A stretch of DNA of 10,974 nt from Gammaproteobacteria bacterium (GTDB taxonomy: Bacteria > Pseudomonadota > Gammaproteobacteria > Methylococcales > Methylomonadaceae): assembly GCA_024511045.1 (NCBI GenBank), contig JANEMG010000050.1:1-10974 (forward strand), given 5' to 3'. A program made the position numbers and the translations under genes. Every line of letters starts with the position of its first letter. The stretch's first letter is position 1. Shown piece after piece: positions 6,129 to 10,974 of this stretch. The notes below the pieces were generated by a model, which worked only from the letters and a program-made list of their open reading frames with translations, made no database searches and was not told the origin of the DNA.

Positions 6129-7304
6129 TTATTGTTCTGAATGCTCTTGAATGAGGGTGGCCAGCGTTTCGATGAGCAGCTCGATCTGTTCCTGATCGAT
6201 CACCAGCGGCGGCAGCAGCCGGATAGTGTTTTCTGCGGTGACATTGATCAGCAGGCCATTCTCCAGCGCCTTGCCAACCAGGTCGGTACAGGGTCGGACC
6301 AGTTCGATGCCCAGCATCAGTCCCATGTGCCGGATATTTCGAAGCGAACTGTTTTCCTGCAGACGCCGCTTCAGCCCGTGATGGATTGCCTGGCCCTTTG
6401 CCATGGCCTGTTCTGGCAGTTGCTCGCTTTGCAGTGTCTCGAGGACCGCCAGGGCGGCGCTGCACGCCAGCGGGTTGCCGCCGAATGTCGAACCATGCGT
6501 ACCGGGGGTGAGGATGTTCGCGGCCTTGCCCCGGGCCAGGCACGCACCGATGGGCACGCCATTGCCCAGCGCCTTGGCCAGCGTGCAGACATCCGGGAGA
6601 ATGGCGTTATGCTGATAGGCAAACATCTTTCCTGTGCGGCCCATGCCGGTCTGCACTTCGTCGAGCATCAGCAGCAGGTTGTTTTGATCACAGATGTTGC
6701 GCAGCCGCTTGAGATAATTCCGCTCGGGGATGTTGACGCCGCCTTCGCCCTGAATGGGCTCCACCAGGATCGCGACGCTGTCTTCATGCCGCTGCAGGGC
6801 AGTCTCCACTGCCGGGATGTCGTTGAAGGGCACATGCACGAAGCCCTCCAGCAGGGGGGCAAAGCCCTGCTGGATTTTCTTGTTGCCGGTGGCGCTGAGG
6901 GTGGCCAGGGTCCTGCCGTGAAAGCTTTTTTCCATGACCAGAATTTTCGGGCGTTCAATATTCTGCCCGTGACCGTAGAGGCGTGCTATTTTTATCGCCG
7001 CCTCATTGGCTTCGGCGCCGGAATTGCAGAAAAAGACGTTGTCCATGGCGCTGGCATCGGCCAGTTGGTCGGCCAGCTGCTGTTGTGCCTGGATGCCGTA
7101 CAGATTGGAAGTGTGCAGCAGTTGCGCGCTCTGGCTGCTGATGGCTTCATGGATTCCGGGGTGTGCATGGCCCAGGTTGCACACGGCGATGCCTGACAAA
7201 GCGTCCAGGTAACGCTTGCCGTTCTGGTCCCATAGCCAGGCGCCCTGTCCACGGGTGAAAGTGACCGGTAGACGGTTGTAGGTGGGCATGATATGCGAGG
7301 TCAT
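6129..7304 (-). CDS. argD: Acetylornithine aminotransferase ArgD
   Basis: A PLP-dependent class III aminotransferase that converts N-acetylglutamate semialdehyde plus glutamate to N-acetylornithine, the fourth step of arginine synthesis; some ArgD enzymes also serve lysine synthesis. The 391 residues show the PLP-phosphate site NSGAEAN (94-100), the HGRT block (129-132), DEVQTGMGRTG (215-225) with the cofactor-ring aspartate, the Schiff-base lysine K244 in TLAKALGNG, and GSTFGGNP (271-278). Length is normal for the family. The start is ATG at 7302-7304; Met6 is a possible later start and neither has a clear ribosome site. It is the first gene of an argD-argF pair, behind a TTGCCG-17-TATAAT promoter. 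I saw no convincing ArgR operator. Confidence 0.95.
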   Translation of the reverse strand: MTSHIMPTYNRLPVTFTRGQGAWLWDQNGKRYLDALSGIAVCNLGHAHPGIHEAISSQSAQLLHTSNLYGIQAQQQLADQLADASAMDNVFFCNSGAEANEAAIKIARLYGHGQNIERPKILVMEKSFHGRTLATLSATGNKKIQQGFAPLLEGFVHVPFNDIPAVETALQRHEDSVAILVEPIQGEGGVNIPERNYLKRLRNICDQNNLLLMLDEVQTGMGRTGKMFAYQHNAILPDVCTLAKALGNGVPIGACLARGKAANILTPGTHGSTFGGNPLACSAALAVLETLQSEQLPEQAMAKGQAIHHGLKRRLQENSSLRNIRHMGLMLGIELVRPCTDLVGKALENGLLINVTAENTIRLLPPLVIDQEQIELLIETLATLIQEHSEQ

Positions 7305-7317
7305 GGCATGGGACTTG

Positions 7318-7335
7318 TTCTATGTGTTCTATGTG
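7318..7335. repeat. 9-bp tandem duplication in the argD leader
   Basis: TTCTATGTG occurs twice in direct tandem (7318-7326 and 7327-7335), between the argD promoter and its start codon. It is short and may be slippage. No known function is recognised. Confidence 0.6.
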
Positions 7336-7374
7336 TCGGCCGGCCGGGCATGCCTGCAAAATAAAAAGCGTTTA

Positions 7375-7403
7375 ATTATAATTTTGCCAGGCGGAAACGG
7401 CAA
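7375..7403 (-). promoter_or_regulatory. Sigma70-type promoter for argD-argF
   Basis: On the minus strand TTGCCG (complement of 7398-7403), a 17-bp spacer and a perfect TATAAT (complement of 7375-7380) form a good promoter. Transcription would start near 7368, leaving a leader of about 65 nt. The -10 lies in the palindrome AATTATAATT, so a TATAAT also reads on the plus strand (7377-7382) toward grxD, but without a usable -35. Confidence 0.55.
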
Positions 7404-7483
7404 GGGAAAGTGTTGAAAATTTCGCTTTTTATCTGGATCTATTGTTGATAAAATTACTGGGTTTTAAAACTCAGGAATCGATA

Positions 7484-7807
7484 ATGAATGTCAACGAAAG
7501 AATAAAAGATCAACTCGAGAACAATCCGGTGATTCTGTACATGAAGGGCACACCCGATTTTCCCCAGTGTGGCTTTTCCGGACAAACGGTACAGGTCCTG
7601 CAGGCATGTCGTGCCAAATTCGCCTATGTCAACATTCTCGAAGACCCGGAGATGCGAGAGGCACTCAAGGAATATTCGCAGTGGCCCACTTATCCGCAGT
7701 TGTATATCAACGGTGAATTGGTCGGCGGCTGCGATATCATCATGGACTTGTACAGCCGCGGCGATCTGGCGAAAATGCTGGCCGACGCCGATGCCGTAGT
7801 GGAATAA
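7484..7807 (+). CDS. grxD: Monothiol glutaredoxin GrxD (Grx4 type)
   Basis: A CGFS-type monothiol glutaredoxin that binds a bridging [2Fe-2S] cluster with glutathione, works with BolA-like proteins and passes clusters to target proteins in the cytosol. The 107-residue protein (from 7484) has KGTPDFPQCGFS with Cys29 as the single active-site/cluster cysteine, then WPTYPQLYINGELVGGCDI, the glutathione-binding TYP and GGCD segments. The ATG at 7484-7486 is chosen because AGGAA (7473-7477) lies 6 nt upstream and homologues begin here. The frame stays open upstream to a TTG at 7442, but that would add 14 unconserved residues. It stands alone on the plus strand between divergent argD and convergent rnt. 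Its stop codon directly abuts that of rnt. Confidence 0.96.
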   Translation: MNVNERIKDQLENNPVILYMKGTPDFPQCGFSGQTVQVLQACRAKFAYVNILEDPEMREALKEYSQWPTYPQLYINGELVGGCDIIMDLYSRGDLAKMLADADAVVE

Positions 7808-8458
7808 TCACTGCTTGTCATCGTCACTGCCCTTGGCGGCTGCAAGGGCTTCCAGCTGCTTCCAGCGGTTGACGATTTTGCAGAACAGCAACGCCGTCTG
7901 CTGGGCGTCATAGAGTGCTGAATGGGCCTTGTCGCTGTCCCATTCCAGGCCCGCGCATTCGGCGATCCTGGCCAGCACCGTCTGGCCGTAGGCCAGTCCG
8001 CCCAGCGTCGCGGTATCGAAACTGCTGAAGGGATGGAAGGGACTGCGCTTTATTTTGGTGCGTTCGATGGCGGCATTCAGAAAGCCCAGGTCGAAAGCCG
8101 GGTTGTGACCAACCAGAATGGCACGGGTGCACAGGTTGCGTTTCATGGCCTTACGAATCGGCTTGAAGATTCCGTGCAGCGCTTCTTTTTCCTCTATGGC
8201 AAACCGGAACGGATGGTAGGGGTCGATGCCATTGAATTTCAATGCCGCCTCATCCAGTTCGGCATTGGCGAATGGAATGACGTGGAATGCATGACTTTCG
8301 GTAGTGACCAGATCACCCTCCGGGTTCAACTCGACGATCACCGCGGCAATTTCCAGCATGGCATGCTTCTTGTAGTTGAAGCCGGCTGTCTCTATATCGA
8401 CAATCACCGGAAGATAGCCTCTGAATCTTTTGCCTAGCGGGTTTTCTGCAGTTTCCAT
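7808..8458 (-). CDS. rnt: Ribonuclease T
   Basis: A DEDDh 3'-5' exoribonuclease that matures tRNA 3' ends (end turnover) and trims 5S and 23S rRNA; it works as a homodimer. The 216-residue protein has all catalytic residues in order: D21 and E23 (VDIETAGFN), D123 (HNPAFD), H179 (KAHSALYD) and D184. These are offset by two from the E. coli enzyme. It also has the RNase T hallmarks FNGIDP, RSPFHPFSSFDTATL, GQTVL and LFCKIVNRWKQLE, which separate it from the DNA polymerase III epsilon subunit. The ATG at 8456-8458 has a weak ribosome site. The acidic C-terminal tail (SDDDKQ) ends exactly where grxD ends, with zero bases between the two stop codons. Confidence 0.95.
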   Translation of the reverse strand: METAENPLGKRFRGYLPVIVDIETAGFNYKKHAMLEIAAVIVELNPEGDLVTTESHAFHVIPFANAELDEAALKFNGIDPYHPFRFAIEEKEALHGIFKPIRKAMKRNLCTRAILVGHNPAFDLGFLNAAIERTKIKRSPFHPFSSFDTATLGGLAYGQTVLARIAECAGLEWDSDKAHSALYDAQQTALLFCKIVNRWKQLEALAAAKGSDDDKQ

Positions 8459-8555
8459 AAATTCATTCTGGCTGGTACTGATAGCGTTGCCTTTATTGAC
8501 GTGTCAGGTGGTTCGTTTGCGTAGCCCGACCATGGCCTGCGCCCCGAACAAACAC

Positions 8556-8617
8556 CCGGCATTGCAAGGCTTTTTGGTCAATGCCGGCAATTGTTGGCAA
8601 AACCGGCATCTTTGACC
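8556..8617. promoter_or_regulatory. Competing stem-loops in the rnt-mlaA divergent region
   Basis: Three related arms are present: CCGGCATTG (8556-8564), GGTCAATGCCGG (8576-8587) and CCGGCAT-CT-TTGACC (8603-8617). Arm 2 can pair perfectly with arm 1 (9 bp), or with arm 3 (12 bp around a 3-base bulge), but not with both. Arm 3 also contains the TTGACC that could be the -35 of mlaA. On the minus strand all three lie in the probable rnt leader. Confidence 0.5.
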
Positions 8618-8639
8618 AATGCGACAATATTTTTATACA
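8612..8639 (+). promoter_or_regulatory. Probable promoter for mlaA
   Basis: TTGACC (8612-8617), a 16-bp spacer and TATACA (8634-8639) resemble a sigma70 promoter about 75 bp before the mlaA start. This is the best match in the 254-bp divergent region. Confidence 0.4.
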
Positions 8640-8657
8640 TTGCACGTGTAATCCACT

Positions 8658-8666
8658 ATCATAACA
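8658..8666 (-). promoter_or_regulatory. Possible extended -10 promoter for rnt
   Basis: On the minus strand TGTTATGAT (complement of 8658-8666) matches an extended -10 (TGnTATAAT-like) without a clear -35. It would give rnt a leader of about 190 nt that includes the competing stem-loops. Confidence 0.25.
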
Positions 8667-8712
8667 GTATTTTTCAATCGACTGGTGTGAAAATGGCCCC
8701 CCGCATTTGCTG

Positions 8713-9497
8713 GTGAAAAAGCTGCTGTTCTGTTTTTCTGCCTTCCTGTTGTCGGCAATGATGACCGGGTGCGCAACCGTTGCCACGGACCCTCGCGATC
8801 CCTGGGAGGGATTCAATCGTTCAACGATACGTTGGACGATTATGCCATGAAGCCCGTCGCCAAAGGCTATCAATGGCTGACACCGGATTTCGTCGATCAG
8901 GGGATCAGCAATTTTTTCAACAACATCCGGGATATCCGGGTGACCATCAATGATGTTCTGCAGTGGAAATTGAAACAGGGCGGCATGGATTTCAGCCGCT
9001 TTCTGATCAATACCACGGCAGGCGTCGCCGGTTTCATCGATGTCGCCACGATGCTCGATCTGCCAAAGCACGATGAGGATTTCGACCAGACCCTGGGATA
9101 CTGGGGGGTGCCGACCGGTCCCTATCTGGTGTTGCCTTTTTTCGGCCCAAGTTCAATCAGGGGCGCAGCAGGCTTGGCCGGCGACGCGGCGATGAATCCT
9201 TTGACCTACAGTTTCGTATTGGGCAGTGCCGCGGCCACCTGGGGATCCTTCGGCGCCTATACGGTGGATGTCATCGATCGCCGCGCCGATGCCCTGGGTT
9301 TTGAAAAAATCGTTTCGGAAGCGGCCGTCGACCGCTATGAATTTTTCCGGGATTCCTATTTACAACGGCGTCGCTACCTGGTCAACGATGGCAACATCGA
9401 GGAAGACGAGGAATTCGATCTGGAATTCGATCTGGAAGAAGATTTTCTGGACGAGGAGTTCGATGAGGGTGCTAACGAGGCGTTCGAGGCGCCATAG
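8713..9497 (+). pseudogene. mlaA: MlaA (VacJ) family outer-membrane lipoprotein, apparently frameshifted
   Basis: MlaA takes misplaced phospholipids from the outer leaflet of the outer membrane and feeds the MlaC/MlaBDEF return pathway. GTG at 8713 (or TTG 8707) opens a lipoprotein signal (KKLLFCFSAFLLSAMMTGC, lipobox M-T-G-C with Cys at 8770-8772) followed by DPRDPWEGFNR, the MlaA signature. That frame then hits TGA at 8848. The rest continues one base back from 8820: FNDTLDDYAMKPVAKGYQWL, then FLINTTAGVAGFIDVATML, TLGYWGVPTGPYLVLPFFGPSSIR and FRDSYLQRRRYL, to TAG at 9497. Family members have about four residues between FNR and FND, so a 13-nt loss near 8820 fits. An open piece from GTG 8769 lacks the lipoprotein signal. 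The C-terminus carries an unusual acidic tail. It is either a pseudogene or a sequence error. Confidence 0.8.
9411..9434 (+). repeat. 12-bp tandem duplication in the mlaA acidic tail
   Basis: GAATTCGATCTG occurs twice in tandem (9411-9422, 9423-9434), encoding EFDL-EFDL within a C-terminal run of Asp, Glu and Phe that continues EEDFLDEEFDEG. In-frame duplication has lengthened a poorly conserved tail. Confidence 0.8.
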
Positions 9498-9655
9498 GGT
9501 GCTGCTGCGGCAGTTGTTGGCCTTTGCTGTGTTATCATTCAGGAAAATCGAAGCAGGACAGGTGCGGCCCTGGTTCTTGCCAATGAACAATCGCCACACA
9601 CGCTCTGATATTTGGCAGGGAGGGCATTGCAGTGTGAATAGCGATAGTTTGTCAA
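9498..9655. other. Spacer after mlaA, no gene seen
   Basis: This is the non-element part of the 306-bp mlaA-pyrC gap. A reading frame runs through it from the mlaA region, but it has no family resemblance and no ribosome site I trust. No strong terminator hairpin with a T tract is visible. Before the element inserted, this DNA directly followed the pyrC stop. Confidence 0.5.
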
Positions 9656-9663
9656 CATTGTTC
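9656..9663. repeat. Left target-site duplication CATTGTTC
   Basis: The octamer CATTGTTC abuts the left terminal repeat of the miniature element and matches 9808-9815 exactly. Confidence 0.88.
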
Positions 9664-9807
9664 GTAACTACTCGGGCTCCTATGGGTAGTCTGTTCCGGA
9701 AGACGCCGTGAATACATCCCTGCAGGCTTGACTTTGGCATCCCTGCCAAAGACACTTCCTCTACAGACCACCCATAGGGGCTTCTTTTACTATGGGTGAG
9801 TAGTTAC
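9664..9807. mobile_element. 144-bp miniature inverted-repeat transposable element (MITE)
   Basis: The ends are perfect 10-bp terminal inverted repeats, GTAACTACTC (9664-9673) and GAGTAGTTAC (9798-9807). Just inside lies a second inverted pair, CTATGGGTAGTCTG (9680-9693) and CAGACCACCCATAG (9764-9777), with one mismatch; CTATGGGT occurs again at 9790-9797. The core holds a perfect 8-bp hairpin, CTTTGGCA-TCCC-TGCCAAAG (9732-9751). The element is flanked on both sides by the identical octamer CATTGTTC (9656-9663 and 9808-9815), an 8-bp target duplication. It encodes no transposase, so it would depend on one elsewhere. GTAA ends with 8-bp duplications recall IS66-type elements (from memory; inference). 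Its right end supplies the pyrC stop codon. Confidence 0.88.
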
Positions 9808-10847
9808 CATTGTTCCAGAATTCGCCAGGCCAGTGTTTCTCCCGCTTTCAGGGGAATCAATTTATCCGCATCGACAGGGTAGTCTGAGGGGACTTTCCAG
9901 GTGTTTTTTACCAGCGTGATGGTGCTGCGATTTCTTGGCAGCCGGTAAAAATCCGCACCGTGAAAGCTGGCGAAGCCTTCCAGCCTGTCCATGGCATCCG
10001 CGCGGTCGAACACTTCGCAGTACAGTTCCAGGGCTGCATGGGCGCTGTAGCAACCGGCGCAACCGCAGGCCGATTCCTTACGCTGCTGCAGATGGGGAGC
10101 GCTGTCGGTACCGAGAAAGAATTTACTGCTGCCGCTGACCGCGGCATCGACCAGTGCCTGCCGGTGCTTCTCCCGCTTGAGGATCGGCAGGCAGTAATGA
10201 TGTGGTCGTATGCCGCCTGCCAGCAGGGCGTTGCGGTTGAACAGCAGATGCTGCGGCGTGATGGTTGCGGCAATGTTGGCGTCGGCTGTCTGGACAAACT
10301 GCACCGCTTCTTGAGTGGTGACATGTTCCACGACGATGCGCAGCGCGGGGAAGCGTTTGACGATAGCGTCGAGGGTTTGCTCGATGAATATTTTTTCCCG
10401 ATCGAAGATGTCATATTCGGAATCGGTCGCTTCGCCATGAACCAGGAGCGGCAGGTCATGTTGCTGCATGGCTTCCAGAACCGGGTAAATGCGCGAAACA
10501 TGGGAAACACCGGCGTCGGAATTGGTCGTGGCACCCGCTGGGTAGAGCTTGCAGGCGTAGAGATGTTCCGACTGGGCGGCTTTTTCGATTTCTTCGCGGC
10601 TGGTGGCATCGGTGAGGTACAGTGTCATCAGCGGTGTGAAAGGCGTGTTTTCCGGTATGGCCTGTATTATTTCCGCCCGGTAGCGCAATGCCCGATCGAC
10701 GGTGCTGACCGGGGGTGTGAGATTGGGCATGATGATCGCGCGGGCAAATTGCCGGGCCGTGTGCGGCAGCACTGCTTTCAGGATATTCCCCGTGCGCACA
10801 TGCAAATGCCAGTCATCGGGCTGGGTGATGGTGATTTTATTGGCCAT
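9804..10847 (-). CDS. pyrC: Dihydroorotase PyrC (class II)
   Basis: A zinc amidohydrolase that closes carbamoyl-aspartate to dihydroorotate, the third step of pyrimidine synthesis; cytoplasmic homodimer. The 347-residue protein has metal ligands H14 and H16 (DDWHLHVR), carboxylated lysine K100 (CKLYPAG), H137 (LLVHGE), H175 (VEHVTT) and catalytic D248 (GTDSAPH). All are offset by two from the E. coli enzyme (348 aa). The ATG at 10845-10847 follows AGGAGG (complement of 10859-10864) at 11-nt spacing. The final codon TGG and the stop TAA are formed across the insertion point of the miniature element. Without it, the frame would have ended TGT TGA, so the last residue changed from Cys to Trp at unchanged length. 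Function should be unaffected, as no conserved residue is touched. Confidence 0.96.
   Translation of the reverse strand: MANKITITQPDDWHLHVRTGNILKAVLPHTARQFARAIIMPNLTPPVSTVDRALRYRAEIIQAIPENTPFTPLMTLYLTDATSREEIEKAAQSEHLYACKLYPAGATTNSDAGVSHVSRIYPVLEAMQQHDLPLLVHGEATDSEYDIFDREKIFIEQTLDAIVKRFPALRIVVEHVTTQEAVQFVQTADANIAATITPQHLLFNRNALLAGGIRPHHYCLPILKREKHRQALVDAAVSGSSKFFLGTDSAPHLQQRKESACGCAGCYSAHAALELYCEVFDRADAMDRLEGFASFHGADFYRLPRNRSTITLVKNTWKVPSDYPVDADKLIPLKAGETLAWRILEQW
9808..9815. repeat. Right target-site duplication CATTGTTC
   Basis: The octamer CATTGTTC abuts the right terminal repeat. It is part of the last codons of pyrC on the minus strand (GAA CAA TG). Confidence 0.88.
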
Positions 10848-10914
10848 ATCATTTTTTGCCTCCTCAGCGATATCTGTGGGTAGATAATGCCGAAGGCTTA
10901 AGCTATCAAATTGA

Positions 10915-10920
10915 ATTATA
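10915..10920 (-). promoter_or_regulatory. Possible -10 box for pyrC
   Basis: A perfect TATAAT on the minus strand (complement of 10915-10920) lies in a strongly AT-rich stretch, 68 bp before the pyrC start. No good -35 is found at 16-18 bp; a GCGC-GTTA-GCGC mini-hairpin (10931-10942) occupies that place. That hairpin is followed by T-rich DNA on both strands, so it might instead end a transcript entering from beyond the window. Confidence 0.3.
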
Positions 10921-10974
10921 TAAATAAAATGCGCGTTAGCGCCTCATTTTTTCTCGATATTAAAAACTTGTTAC

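Noticed and set aside
5258..7196. Long plus-strand frames opposite argF and argD
   Set aside because: They are shadows of two well-supported enzymes; no motif or ribosome site supports them.
7304..7483. ArgR operator upstream of argD
   Set aside because: I looked for TGAAT-type half sites around the promoter; only loose AT-rich matches occur, none paired properly.
8814..8826. Programmed -1 frameshifting to join the two mlaA frames
   Set aside because: The junction (CGTTCAACG) is not a slippery heptamer, and family residues are missing there. A deletion explains it better.
8493..9071. 192-codon minus-strand frame opposite the mlaA start
   Set aside because: It opposes recognisable MlaA sequence and the divergent promoter region; composition gives no support.
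1..10974. CRISPR array, tRNA or rRNA genes
   Set aside because: No regularly spaced repeats and no tRNA or rRNA-like sequence were seen on either strand.

Overview
This window is an ordinary-looking chromosomal segment of a proteobacterium, most likely a gammaproteobacterium. The evidence is the E. coli/Pseudomonas-type protein set: a fused kinase-GNAT ArgA, a CpdA ending in the same SEGY residues as the E. coli protein, RNase T, a class II PyrC, GrxD, a YgiM-like SH3 protein and MlaA. The species cannot be named. Coding DNA is moderately GC-rich. Some intergenic stretches (4856-5224, 7360-7385, 10905-10974) are clearly more AT-rich.

Layout, left to right. 1-191: non-coding, with one arm of a 14-bp inverted repeat. 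192-4855: four minus-strand genes read right to left as ygiM-like SH3/coiled-coil/membrane protein, ilvD, argA, cpdA. The last two overlap by ATGA, and a strong GC hairpin lies between ilvD and argA. 4856-5224: a 369-bp intergenic region packed with stem-loops and holding a possible 33-residue small ORF. 5225-7304: argD-argF on the minus strand, four bases apart, behind a good sigma70-type promoter. 7484-7807: grxD on the plus strand, whose stop codon directly abuts the stop codon of convergent rnt (7808-8458, minus). 8459-8712: a divergent promoter region with competing stem-loops. 8713-9497: an mlaA (vacJ) lipoprotein gene that appears broken by a frameshift. 9664-9807: a 144-bp miniature inverted-repeat element with an 8-bp target duplication. 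9804-10847: pyrC on the minus strand, with its stop codon supplied by that element. 10848-10974: pyrC leader.

The genes are largely biosynthetic. ArgA (first step), ArgD (fourth step) and ArgF (carbamoyl phosphate to citrulline) belong to the arginine route. PyrC belongs to the pyrimidine route, which shares carbamoyl phosphate with ArgF. IlvD serves branched-chain amino acids. CpdA degrades cAMP, GrxD handles glutathione and Fe-S traffic, RNase T trims RNA 3' ends, and MlaA keeps outer-membrane lipid asymmetry. From memory, argF, a grxD-like gene, rnt and pyrC also lie close together in Pseudomonas aeruginosa, so the right half is probably an old conserved neighbourhood.

I found no wholly new gene system. 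The best leads are the miniature element that rewrote the end of pyrC, the apparent 13-nt lesion in mlaA, and the structured region in front of the ygiM-ilvD-argA-cpdA cluster.
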